NCBI GenBank assembly: GCA_900770215.1
Contig: CAAGJW010000066.1
Span: 1 to 15,435, forward strand
DNA: 15,435 nt
Direction: 5' to 3'
From: Bacteroidales bacterium
GTDB lineage: Bacteria; Bacteroidota; Bacteroidia; Bacteroidales; Muribaculaceae
The notes under the pieces are model-generated. The model was not told where the DNA came from. It searched no databases and saw only the letters and a list, made by a program, of their open reading frames with translations. The first letter of the stretch is position 1, and each line of letters opens with the position of its first letter. The translations under genes and the position numbers were made by a program. Positions 9,069 through 15,341 of this stretch are shown piece by piece.

Positions 9069-9106
9069 AATCCCGGTATTTCAAGCTGAAAATACCGGGA
9101 TTTTTT
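9069..9106 (+). terminator. intrinsic terminator of nifJ
   Basis: Arms AATCCCGGTATTT (9069-9081) and AAATACCGGGATT (9090-9102) form a perfect 13-bp stem with an 8-nt loop, followed by four more T. It begins 30 bp after the nifJ stop and ends 10 bp before the next start codon. Confidence 0.92.
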
Positions 9107-9116
9107 ACCAAAACGC

Positions 9117-9593
9117 ATGAAACAATCAATCATTATCATCCTGTCGATAGCTGTATCGCTTGCCACTGCATCTTGCTCTAAGAGTGACAGTGGCACCGAA
9201 GGCTCGGTCGCAGCAAGTGTCGAGACCTCGTCGGAGGCAGCACCTGCAGTGCAAGAGGAGACGAGCACGGCACAAAATGTCGAGACATCGGCCACCGAGC
9301 AGTCGTTGCCTACCGAAGAAGTCACAAAGGCCAAAGTTGATGACACTTTTAAGATATTCAACGACGGCATCGCCTCATTCAAAGCCTGCAAGAGCGCCGA
9401 CGATGTGTACAAGGCGCTGAGAGCATGGATGTCGAGAGGCGACCAAGTGAATGCAATAATGACGAAGTTGAAGGGAAAAGACCTTGAGAAAGCGCAACGG
9501 CTGAGCAACGAGGTGGGACAATTGATACAGGAAAAAACCAAGAAGTACAATTGCAGTCAGGAAAAGCTCGACGAGATCATGTCGGGCATGTAG
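9117..9593 (+). CDS. small putative lipoprotein of unknown function
   Basis: 158 residues. Residues 1-19 form a hydrophobic signal (MKQSIIIILSIAVSLATAS) and Cys20 follows LATAS, a Bacteroidota-like lipobox, so signal peptidase II processing and lipid anchoring are expected. Residues 21-75 are a low-complexity Ser/Thr/Glu/Ala linker that repeats VETS. The last 80 residues are charged and predicted helical (KVDDTFKIFNDGIASFKACKSADDVYKALRAW onward in part), with Cys at about 145. I recognise no family. The start codon lies only 10 bp after the nifJ terminator and no promoter was found between them, so its expression is unexplained. Confidence 0.75.
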   Translation: MKQSIIIILSIAVSLATASCSKSDSGTEGSVAASVETSSEAAPAVQEETSTAQNVETSATEQSLPTEEVTKAKVDDTFKIFNDGIASFKACKSADDVYKALRAWMSRGDQVNAIMTKLKGKDLEKAQRLSNEVGQLIQEKTKKYNCSQEKLDEIMSGM

Positions 9594-9745
9594 AGGCACG
9601 ACACGCCCACATTGCATGGGAGGTGAGCACTATATAATCAAACGAGGTGTTCATCTCCTATTTTTGTTTGCATTTGTCATGTGCTTGTCGTGCCACTACA
9701 ATACGGGAGCAGTGGCGAAGCTATATGTTGTTGAATGTCGAACAC

Positions 9746-10597
9746 TCAGCAATCGGTTGCACACATATTGTTGTAATGTGCCGCCTCCCAGCCTATGATG
9801 GCTGCCTTGCGCTCAGGCCGCCAGTGGTAATTGCCGATGCTGCCCGTAGAGCACACCACGCGATGGCAAGGAATGAGCAAGGCCACCGGGTTTCGGGCCA
9901 CCGCACTTCCCACTGCACGCGATGCTTTCTCGTTACCTATCGACTGTGCAAGCTGCCGATAGGTCGTGAGATGTCCAGCCGGCACCTTGACAAGCGACTT
10001 CCACACTGCCAATTGAAACCCTGTAGCCTTGAGGTGCAGCTGCACCTCGTCGACATTGTTGTTTTCAAGCTTGAAGAAGCGTGCAGCACACGCGTTATGC
10101 ACATCGGCTTGCTCCTGAAGTGCAGCATGTGGAAAAGCGACTTTAAGGTTGTGTAGTGCCGTCTTACGCCCCCCGTCGGCGAAAGCTGCATAGCTCACAC
10201 CCTTACTGGTCGATGCAATGATGAGTTTCCCAAAAGGCGAGTCGGCGAACACATAGTGCAATTGCAATCTTGCTCCCCTGCCCTGGTATTCTCCAGGCGT
10301 CATGATCTCGATGTGCACAGCTGGTGTGTGGGGCCCACAAGTGCTCGACATGTGTGTCTTGCAAGTTGCCTCGGGCTGGGAAGGGTAATTCGTTACAGCG
10401 ACGCTATGGGTATAGCCTGCGTTCATGTACTCCAGAAATCGCGTGGGACTAATTCCAGCCCATGCCGTAAACATGCTTTGGAAATAAAGCTGACTGAGGC
10501 CGACGTGTGAAGCCACATCGGTCCACGACAGCTGCCTTGGCTTGCTGGCGTTGATAAATCTTATTGCTTCGGCTATTTGCTCAAAATTGCATTCCAT
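9746..10597 (-). CDS. Ada-like bifunctional protein: AraC-type HTH plus methylated-DNA--protein-cysteine methyltransferase
   Basis: A suicide enzyme that moves alkyl groups from O6-alkylguanine to its own cysteine. Start chosen at ATG 10597 (MECNFEQIAEAIRF), giving 283 residues. The frame is open further upstream, but that part overlaps the preceding gene and looks random. Residues about 5-60 are an AraC/Ada-type helix-turn-helix (TDVASHVGLSQLYFQSMF...WAGISPTRFLEYMN). MTPGEYQGRG is the Ada-type linker. The catalytic part has DSPFGKLIIA, then TTYRQLAQSIG and AVARNPVALLIPCHRVV with nucleophile Cys244 in PCHRV. The N-terminal zinc phosphotriester domain of E. coli Ada is absent, so the classical activation switch is missing. 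It begins 13 bp after the stop of the LRR gene and probably shares its transcript. Confidence 0.92.
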   Translation of the reverse strand: MECNFEQIAEAIRFINASKPRQLSWTDVASHVGLSQLYFQSMFTAWAGISPTRFLEYMNAGYTHSVAVTNYPSQPEATCKTHMSSTCGPHTPAVHIEIMTPGEYQGRGARLQLHYVFADSPFGKLIIASTSKGVSYAAFADGGRKTALHNLKVAFPHAALQEQADVHNACAARFFKLENNNVDEVQLHLKATGFQLAVWKSLVKVPAGHLTTYRQLAQSIGNEKASRAVGSAVARNPVALLIPCHRVVCSTGSIGNYHWRPERKAAIIGWEAAHYNNMCATDC

Positions 10598-10610
10598 AGT
10601 GATAAAAAAT

Positions 10611-12413
10611 TTATTCGGGGGACTGCCAGAACCAGGTGTCATCGTCGACGTTGGTGCATCCATCATAGTTAGCTCCGGCAGGCGACAGGGTATAGTACTG
10701 TGAGTGCCAATTGTCGGACTGGAAGCCATTGTGCAACGTCGACATCAAGAAGTAGAGATTTTTGGCCATGTATCTCTCATACATATCATGCGTCTCCAGC
10801 GACTCATTGTTCCAGTTGGCATCGCTGTTCAAGTGCCAGGACCGACCTTGACGCATGTACTGGCGCACTTCTTGCGGGCCAAGTAGCTGCCCAGCATCGT
10901 CGGTGACATAGGCGGCAAAGGTGGGATCCATCCACACCCACTTGTGCAACGTGCTGCTCCACACCACAGTGATAACGTGGCAATCGCCGTCGGTCTTGTA
11001 CTTGCGTGGCAGGCAGGTGAGCATCCTTGCGGGCCAGCCAGCGGCCATGTAGAGCTCAGAGAGCACAACTGCCAGTCCACGGCAATTGAGTGTACCCTTG
11101 CCGCCAGCTGTAGCCTTGAAGAGGGCTATGCTGTTGCGCTCAACCCCATTGGGAAATCCACCATTGCCATTGTGGCGTATTGCATTGTGCACAAAGTACA
11201 TCAAGCGCTTGATTCGGTCGATTTCCTGGCCAGTGCCCATGATGCTATCGAGATTGAAAAAAGCTCTCACGGCTACAAGACTGGCGCAGGGACCTGTATC
11301 ATAGGTGAAACTCGGGCCGTCGGCCATGGTTCCGCTTTGGTAGCCTGGCGCGTGCCTGAGCACGTAGAGGTAGTCGTTTTCTCGCTTGAGACTGTCGGTC
11401 CATTGTGCAAACTTGGCATCGCCGTGCAATGAGACAAGGTCGGGATCTCTCGATATCCAGTCGCCGTTGCTGTAACCATAGTCGATAGCCTTGCGCAACA
11501 TTGCCATTGCCCTGGCCTTGCTGCCAATGATCGCAAACGAACAAGCCAAGTTGTAGTAAGAGCCCGGCAACAATCCCTTGCTTGAGGCATTAGCTTCCTG
11601 GCGCTTCAAGTAGCTGGCCACAGGGTCAAGAAGACGCTCGTTTATGCGATTTCTATTGATGACTCGAGGTATAAACGTGGAGTCGGTCGATCCCAGCACA
11701 ACACCAGTCACCTTGCAATGCTTCAACTTGGGACAATTGTCGACCGAGCCGAAATACATGGGCAGAGCGATGCCCGAGAACTCGACTGTTTCCAGCTCGG
11801 GGCAGTCGTTGGCTATGGGTTTGCCACCTGTAGACAAAACATAGCCACTGAACACAATCTTTTTCAGCTTGGGCAAGCGAGAGCAGAACCAGCCGTCGGC
11901 ATGTCCCAATAGTCCGTCGATGGTAATCGATTCCAAGCGAGGAATTGCTGTAAAGGCATGATAGCCTATGAAATCGATGTCGTGAATGACAAGTCTTGTG
12001 AGCTTGGGGCAGTTGAAAAAGGCCGCTGGCCATATTCCAGAAGCATGCCGAGGAAACACCACTTCTTGCAGGTTGGGCGATGAGTGAAACGAGCTATCGG
12101 GCAGCGTCACATGGGCCGGCAACACGATACGTTTCAGTTTGCAAGCCCTGAACAAGCCGGCAGGGAGCATGCCGCTGCTATCTATTGATGCGCGGCTCAG
12201 GTCGAGCGAAACGAGTTGCTGGCACAGTTGCTTCAAGCATGCCAAGTCGCTCTTGCTCATGTTGCCCACAACACTTAGACTCGTGACATGTTTTCCTGCC
12301 ACAAGAGTGCTTAGGGTGCCAGGCGTGCTTACAGTCACAACCACATTATTAGCATGGATTACGGTACCGATGCACAGCATCAGACTGCTCAATAGGGTCA
12401 GGATCTTTTTCAT
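10611..12413 (-). CDS. secreted leucine-rich-repeat, TPR and transglutaminase-like protein
   Basis: 600 residues. A Sec signal occupies 1-21 (MKKILTLLSSLMLCIGTVIHA). Residues about 40-245 are BspA-like leucine-rich repeats, with recurring units such as CPKLTRLVI and CPELETVEF. Residues 282-338 resemble a TPR ending (YNLACSFAIIGSKARAMAML, then DPDLVSLHGDAKF). A transglutaminase-like papain-fold domain follows, with Cys444 (GTLNCRGLAVVLSELY), His479 (GDCHVITVVW) and Asp496 (WVWMDPTF), a complete Cys-His-Asp triad. It is probably periplasmic or cell-surface; the chemistry could be peptide crosslinking or hydrolysis, substrate unknown. No C-terminal sorting domain is evident. It is transcribed first in a unit with the Ada-like gene 13 bp downstream and has a clear promoter. 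Confidence 0.85.
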   Translation of the reverse strand: MKKILTLLSSLMLCIGTVIHANNVVVTVSTPGTLSTLVAGKHVTSLSVVGNMSKSDLACLKQLCQQLVSLDLSRASIDSSGMLPAGLFRACKLKRIVLPAHVTLPDSSFHSSPNLQEVVFPRHASGIWPAAFFNCPKLTRLVIHDIDFIGYHAFTAIPRLESITIDGLLGHADGWFCSRLPKLKKIVFSGYVLSTGGKPIANDCPELETVEFSGIALPMYFGSVDNCPKLKHCKVTGVVLGSTDSTFIPRVINRNRINERLLDPVASYLKRQEANASSKGLLPGSYYNLACSFAIIGSKARAMAMLRKAIDYGYSNGDWISRDPDLVSLHGDAKFAQWTDSLKRENDYLYVLRHAPGYQSGTMADGPSFTYDTGPCASLVAVRAFFNLDSIMGTGQEIDRIKRLMYFVHNAIRHNGNGGFPNGVERNSIALFKATAGGKGTLNCRGLAVVLSELYMAAGWPARMLTCLPRKYKTDGDCHVITVVWSSTLHKWVWMDPTFAAYVTDDAGQLLGPQEVRQYMRQGRSWHLNSDANWNNESLETHDMYERYMAKNLYFLMSTLHNGFQSDNWHSQYYTLSPAGANYDGCTNVDDDTWFWQSPE

Positions 12414-12445
12414 AAGTTTTACGTCGGTAATGTATTGTTATTCCA

Positions 12446-12477
12446 CAAAGATAGGAATACTTCGCTTGAAAAACAAC
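12446..12477 (-). promoter_or_regulatory. Bacteroidota-type promoter for the LRR/transglutaminase gene
   Basis: Minus strand: TTG (12474-12476), a 20-bp spacer, then a perfect TATCTTTG (12446-12453), 32 bp before the start codon at 12413. This is among the best matches in the window. Confidence 0.72.
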
Positions 12478-12503
12478 GCCTCTGCTCCAAAAAGTTTAAA
12501 ACT

Positions 12504-13175
12504 TTAAAACTTGCAAGCCACACCCAAGGTCACCATGTTTTCGTTGGACTTCTTGGGCAAATTCAGCTTCTTGCCGTAGATCGACACATTGCGTGCGCCG
12601 CCATAAATGTCAAGGTTGGAAAACATGTAGCCTGCCATAATCTCAAAGCGATCGATATTGAACACAACCTGCGCCTTGAGATGAAAATACCAAGCATCGC
12701 CCCCGCGGTTATTGAAGTGTTTCTGGTCGTGATCGTCATACACGCCCGGGGCGTTGGGCACAAACGTGGCATGCACATTGTTGTTGACTGGCAAGGCCAG
12801 CGACACACCTGGCGAAAGGCGCAGTGCAAGGCTGCAACCCTCCTGGCGGGGAATCTTGATGCCGGGAGTAGTGAACTGCAGCTCGCCACGCAGCGCAGCC
12901 CCCCTGGTGGTGTTGTCGACTGAGTACTGTGCTACTCCATCGCTGGTAGTACCCATAAACTCATCGTCGGTGGCCAAGGCGCCCATCACAACAAAGCCAA
13001 CCCCGACACCTACATAGGGCATAGGCCGATAGCTCGCTGCCAGCTCAACGTCCCAGTTGTCGCCCAAGCCGCCAGTGAGGCCGGCGGCCCAATGATAGAC
13101 GGGCTCTTTTTCCTGAGCCCAAAGGTCAAGAGTCATGGTCATGACCAGAATTGTGAAAAGTAATGATCTTATCAT
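12504..13175 (-). CDS. putative outer-membrane beta-barrel protein
   Basis: 223 residues with a Sec signal (MIRSLLFTILVMTMTLDLWA, cleavage likely before Gln21). The mature part alternates hydrophobic and polar residues in strand-like runs (VELAASYRPMPYVGVGVGFVV, FHLKAQVVFNIDRFEIMAGYMF in part) and ends in VTLGVACKF, with the terminal Phe typical of outer-membrane barrels recognised by the BAM machinery. The size fits an eight- to ten-strand barrel. The family is not recognised; similar small barrel proteins are common and mostly uncharacterised in Bacteroidales. It lies upstream of the LRR gene, which has its own promoter, so the two are probably separate units. Confidence 0.78.
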   Translation of the reverse strand: MIRSLLFTILVMTMTLDLWAQEKEPVYHWAAGLTGGLGDNWDVELAASYRPMPYVGVGVGFVVMGALATDDEFMGTTSDGVAQYSVDNTTRGAALRGELQFTTPGIKIPRQEGCSLALRLSPGVSLALPVNNNVHATFVPNAPGVYDDHDQKHFNNRGGDAWYFHLKAQVVFNIDRFEIMAGYMFSNLDIYGGARNVSIYGKKLNLPKKSNENMVTLGVACKF

Positions 13176-13202
13176 AGCGTGAAATTAAATAAATATTTTT
13201 AG

Positions 13203-13232
13203 AAACAGTAACGTTGCACATCTTTTTGCCAA
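13203..13232 (-). promoter_or_regulatory. weak candidate promoter for the outer-membrane protein gene
   Basis: Minus strand: TTG (13230-13232), a 19-bp spacer, then TACTGTTT (13203-13210), which deviates from TAnnTTTG. It sits 27 bp before the start codon. This is the best candidate, but poor. Confidence 0.35.
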
Positions 13233-13289
13233 CAAATTTCTCAAACTGAAAAATTACCTTTTTACACTTGGCAATAGTCTCTGCCATGG

Positions 13290-13350
13290 CTGCAGTCGGC
13301 AAGACGCAATATTGAATAACGCAACATCGCCCACAATATTGCTACTGCAG
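13290..13350. repeat. nested inverted repeats in the divergent intergenic region
   Basis: GCAATATTG (13306-13314) and CAATATTGC (13334-13342) are exact inverted copies. They are flanked by CTGCAGT (13290-13296) and ACTGCAG (13344-13350), also inverted copies, with slightly offset centres. They lie between the divergent outer-membrane protein and DUF488 promoters. They could be an operator pair or chance. Confidence 0.4.
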
Positions 13351-13374
13351 GGTGTGCATTGAAAAAGTACAGTT

Positions 13375-13420
13375 AGGTAACAATTGTTACCTCTACATCC
13401 AATATTTTACTATAACTTTG
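13375..13420 (+). promoter_or_regulatory. Crp/Fnr-type operator and activator-dependent promoter of the DUF488 gene
   Basis: A perfect 18-bp palindrome AGGTAACAATTGTTACCT covers 13375-13392. A perfect -7 element TAACTTTG lies at 13413-13420. The palindrome centre (13383.5) is 29.5 bp before the -7 element, and there is no TTG at the -33 position. The palindrome core is identical to that before the cupin gene. This is the expected layout for class II activation by a Crp/Fnr dimer, presumably the regulator encoded next door. Confidence 0.75.
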
Positions 13421-13433
13421 ACATGCAATAAAG

Positions 13434-13440
13434 AAAGGAG
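13434..13440 (+). promoter_or_regulatory. Shine-Dalgarno sequence of the DUF488 gene
   Basis: AAAGGAG ends 8 bases before ATG 13449 and supports that start. It is the only strong Shine-Dalgarno sequence seen before any gene in this window. Confidence 0.7.
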
Positions 13441-13448
13441 ACTGAACG

Positions 13449-13814
13449 ATGAACGAATTAAGAATAAAACGAGTCTACAGTCCCGCCGAAGAAAGCGACG
13501 GCTACCGCATCCTTATCGACCGACTGTGGCCCAGAGGAATTAAGAAAGATGACGCCTGCCTCGACGAGTGGAACAAAGCCGTAACCCCCACGCCTGCCTT
13601 GCGCAAGTGGTTTGGCCACAAGGAGGAAAATTTTGAGAAATTCTATACCCAGTATCGTGCCGAACTGGACGCCAACCCCGAGGCGGCTGCCTTTGCCGAG
13701 CATGTAGCGCAGCTTCTCGACAAGGAGAACGTGACCCTGCTATACGGTGCCAAAAGCCCCACATGCAACCATGCGCTCATATTGCGCGACTGGATACTTG
13801 AGCAACAACAGTAG
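13449..13814 (+). CDS. DUF488 (YeaO-like) family protein
   Basis: 121 residues matching the YeaO branch of DUF488 from end to end: RIKRVYSPAEESDGYRILIDRLWPRG (in part), then ELRKWFGH-like ALRKWFGHKEENFEKFYTQY, and VTLLYGAKSPTCNHALILRDW. DRLWPRG (24-30) and WFGH (54-57) are the family hallmarks. The biochemical function is not established. Cys106 replaces a residue that is usually acidic or His (typical AKDEEHNHA), which might be redox relevant; this is inference. The promoter carries a Crp/Fnr-type palindrome. The gene converges on the regulator gene with only 6 bp between stop codons and no terminator between. Confidence 0.9.
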   Translation: MNELRIKRVYSPAEESDGYRILIDRLWPRGIKKDDACLDEWNKAVTPTPALRKWFGHKEENFEKFYTQYRAELDANPEAAAFAEHVAQLLDKENVTLLYGAKSPTCNHALILRDWILEQQQ

Positions 13815-13820
13815 TCACCA

Positions 13821-14492
13821 TCACTTCAACTTACTGGCATCAACAATGGTGATACGGCGGCCATCGATGGCAATGGCCCCCTCGTCTTTCATTGCCGTGA
13901 GACAACGTATGAGCGACACCTTCTGCACACCGAAGGAGTCGGCAAGCTCCTGCCTCGACTTGCCGAGCACCACCACGTGGCTCCCACTGCGCTTTGCCAC
14001 GGCCAGCAGCATGGTGGCAATGCGCTCCCGCACTGTGAGCAGCGACAAGAAGCGCACCTTGTCGGTCATGAAGTGATTGATATTGGATAGCAGGCCTATG
14101 AAATTCCACCTCACGGCCACGTTGCGATCGACAAGGCGGGCAAACTCGTCGGGAATCATGCGCACAAGGTCGACATCGGTGGCAGCATCCACATTTACAG
14201 GAAAACGATTGGCTGCGGCGTAGACAAAGGCCGGAGCAACAATGTTGCCTGCCTGCAAGCGGGTAACGTCGACATACTTGCCCGATTGGCCAGTCATGCG
14301 CGTCGAGAGCTCGCCGCTCACCACAATGTCGACATTGCGGCAAGGGTCGTCCTCGAGAGCATAGACTGCTCCCTTGTCGTAGTGTACCACACGATAATTC
14401 ACTTGCTCCATCACTTGCTCAATGCGAGCCCTGTCCATGCCATGGAAAACGGGACACCGGGCCAGGGCTTCGATAATTTTTGCATCAATCAT
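13821..14492 (-). CDS. Crp/Fnr-family transcriptional regulator
   Basis: 223 residues from ATG 14492 (MIDAKIIEALARCPVFHGM). A longer frame from 14522 adds MNKFHYLCCI, but it overlaps the -7 element and lacks family support. Residues about 14-125 form the cyclic-nucleotide-like sensory barrel (VFHGMDRARIEQV, VDIVVSGELSTRM). A dimerisation helix follows. The C-terminal winged helix has SRQELADSFGVQKVSLIRCL (179-198) as helix-turn-helix and GRRITIVD as the wing. There is no N-terminal Fnr-type four-cysteine cluster (only Cys13 and Cys51 in the sensor part), so direct [4Fe-4S] oxygen sensing is unlikely; haem, NO or metabolite sensing is open. HcpR-type nitrosative-stress regulators are a possible subgroup, unproven. 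Both flanking intergenic regions hold the same palindrome, its probable operator. Confidence 0.92.
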   Translation of the reverse strand: MIDAKIIEALARCPVFHGMDRARIEQVMEQVNYRVVHYDKGAVYALEDDPCRNVDIVVSGELSTRMTGQSGKYVDVTRLQAGNIVAPAFVYAAANRFPVNVDAATDVDLVRMIPDEFARLVDRNVAVRWNFIGLLSNINHFMTDKVRFLSLLTVRERIATMLLAVAKRSGSHVVVLGKSRQELADSFGVQKVSLIRCLTAMKDEGAIAIDGRRITIVDASKLK

Positions 14493-14499
14493 AATACAA

Positions 14500-14507
14500 C
14501 AAAGATA
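14500..14507 (-). promoter_or_regulatory. -7 element of the Crp/Fnr regulator gene
   Basis: Minus strand TATCTTTG is a perfect TAnnTTTG element, with only 7 bases between it and the ATG at 14492, so the transcript would be leaderless or nearly so. A TTG occurs 17 bp further upstream (14525-14527), shorter than usual. The palindrome at 14553-14566 lies upstream and could also act here. Confidence 0.6.
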
Positions 14508-14552
14508 ATGAAATTTATTCATTCCAACATTAAAACATTTTAAGTAATTATA

Positions 14553-14596
14553 GTAACAATTGTTACCATACGGGCAGTTTTAACGATATACCTTTG
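14553..14596 (+). promoter_or_regulatory. Crp/Fnr-type operator and activator-dependent promoter of the cupin gene
   Basis: The perfect palindrome GTAACAATTGTTAC (14553-14566) is followed by a perfect -7 element TACCTTTG (14589-14596). The centre-to-element distance is 29.5 bp, identical to that at the DUF488 promoter, and no TTG sits at -33. The leader would be about 40 bases before ATG 14640. The site also lies between the divergent regulator and cupin genes, allowing autoregulation. Confidence 0.75.
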
Positions 14597-14639
14597 CATC
14601 GACAACAAAAACAAATAACATTTTAAATAAATAAAAATT

Positions 14640-14966
14640 ATGGGACAGAAAATTGAAAAAGCAACAGTGATGGTAGCCAACGATCTCATCAACTATGCCG
14701 AGGGTGGCATCGTGAGCAAAGAGTTTGTCCACAGCAAGGCAGGCAGCATCACGCTCTTTGCCATCGACGCCGGCCAGAAGCTGAGTGAGCACACAGCCCC
14801 CTACGATGCGCTGGTGCAAGTGATCGACGGTGTGGCCGAAATCATGATCGACGGCCAACTCTATCATCCCGAAGCCGGGCAAATGCTCATCATTCCACAA
14901 AATGCTCTGCACGCTGTAAATGCCACTCAGCGCTTCAAGATGATGCTCACCATGATACGTGGCTGA
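14640..14966 (+). CDS. small single-domain cupin protein
   Basis: 108 residues forming one cupin barrel. Motif 1 is GQKLSEHTAPYDALVQVIDG (45-64) and motif 2 is AGQMLIIPQNALHAVNA (79-95). His51 and His91 are kept, but the second His of HxH is Ala53 and the usual Glu is missing, so metal binding would be incomplete or use other ligands. Substrate unknown; proteins of this type occur widely in anaerobes. Its promoter carries the same palindrome as the DUF488 gene, so it is a probable target of the divergently transcribed Crp/Fnr regulator. The flavodoxin gene that follows has its own promoter, and no terminator was seen between. Confidence 0.88.
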   Translation: MGQKIEKATVMVANDLINYAEGGIVSKEFVHSKAGSITLFAIDAGQKLSEHTAPYDALVQVIDGVAEIMIDGQLYHPEAGQMLIIPQNALHAVNATQRFKMMLTMIRG

Positions 14967-15027
14967 GCCCTCCCGCAACACTCCCTCATAATGATGAGTC
15001 TGGGACACAAAAACACAATTATAGGGG

Positions 15028-15059
15028 ATTGACTGCCCCGAGGCAGCACAATAAATTTG
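15028..15059 (+). promoter_or_regulatory. Bacteroidota-type promoter of the flavodoxin gene
   Basis: ATTG (15028-15031), a 20-bp spacer, then a perfect TAAATTTG (15052-15059), about 33 bp before ATG 15093. The spacer contains the dyad CTGCC (15033-15037) / GGCAG (15042-15046). Confidence 0.7.
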
Positions 15060-15092
15060 CAATCGAAAAAAAACTAAAAAAATTATATTGAA

Positions 15093-15341
15093 ATGAAGAA
15101 GACTATCATCGTATTTGGTTCCACTACAGGAAATTGCGAAGACTATGCCCACCGCATTGCCAAGCAGCTTGCAGTGACCGACGTAAAGAATATCGCCGAC
15201 ATGACAGCAGCCGACTTTGACGGTTACGACAATCTCATACTGGGCACATCGACCTGGGGGGCTGGCGACATGCAAGACGACTGGTACAGCGGCGTCGAGC
15301 TGCTCAAGAAGCTCGACTTGTCCTTTCCTGATTTAGGTTGA
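15093..15341 (+). pseudogene. fldA: flavodoxin, 3'-truncated (likely interrupted)
   Basis: The N-terminal half is a clear flavodoxin, an FMN-binding electron carrier. It has IIVFGSTTGNCEDYA (phosphate-binding loop, residues about 5-19), then DNLILGTSTWGAGDMQDDW with the conserved Trp of the FMN-stacking loop, and LLKKLDLS. Flavodoxins normally continue with GKKVAxFGxGD for another 85-90 residues. Here the frame reads FPDLG and stops at 15339-15341, so the second FMN loop and the C-terminal part are missing. Homology ends near base 15323, after the TCC codon. The following DNA is AT-rich with repeated GTTGAC motifs, which suggests an insertion. An assembly junction is the alternative. The product would not bind FMN properly. 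It would otherwise be a natural acceptor for the NifJ enzyme. Confidence 0.75.

Noticed and set aside
9616..9798. 60-residue frame with a signal-like hydrophobic stretch
   Set aside because: It runs into the 3' end of the convergent Ada-like gene, has no promoter or ribosome site, and no conserved motif. The gap 9594-9745 otherwise shows only a weak 6-bp stem (9692-9716) without a T run.
10598..10729. 44-residue N-terminal extension of the Ada-like protein
   Set aside because: It overlaps the end of the LRR gene in another frame, is Pro/Ser/Thr-rich without similarity to Ada zinc domains, and ATG 10597 gives the expected HTH start.
12491..12505. AAAGTTTAAAACTTT dyad at the end of the outer-membrane protein gene as terminator
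   Set aside because: The stem is purely AT apart from one G/C pair per arm, overlaps the stop codon, and would hold only about five pairs once a loop is allowed.
13816..13849. TCACCAT/ATGGTGA inverted repeat between the convergent DUF488 and regulator genes as terminator
   Set aside because: Only 7 bp with a long loop, no T run, and one arm lies within the regulator coding sequence.
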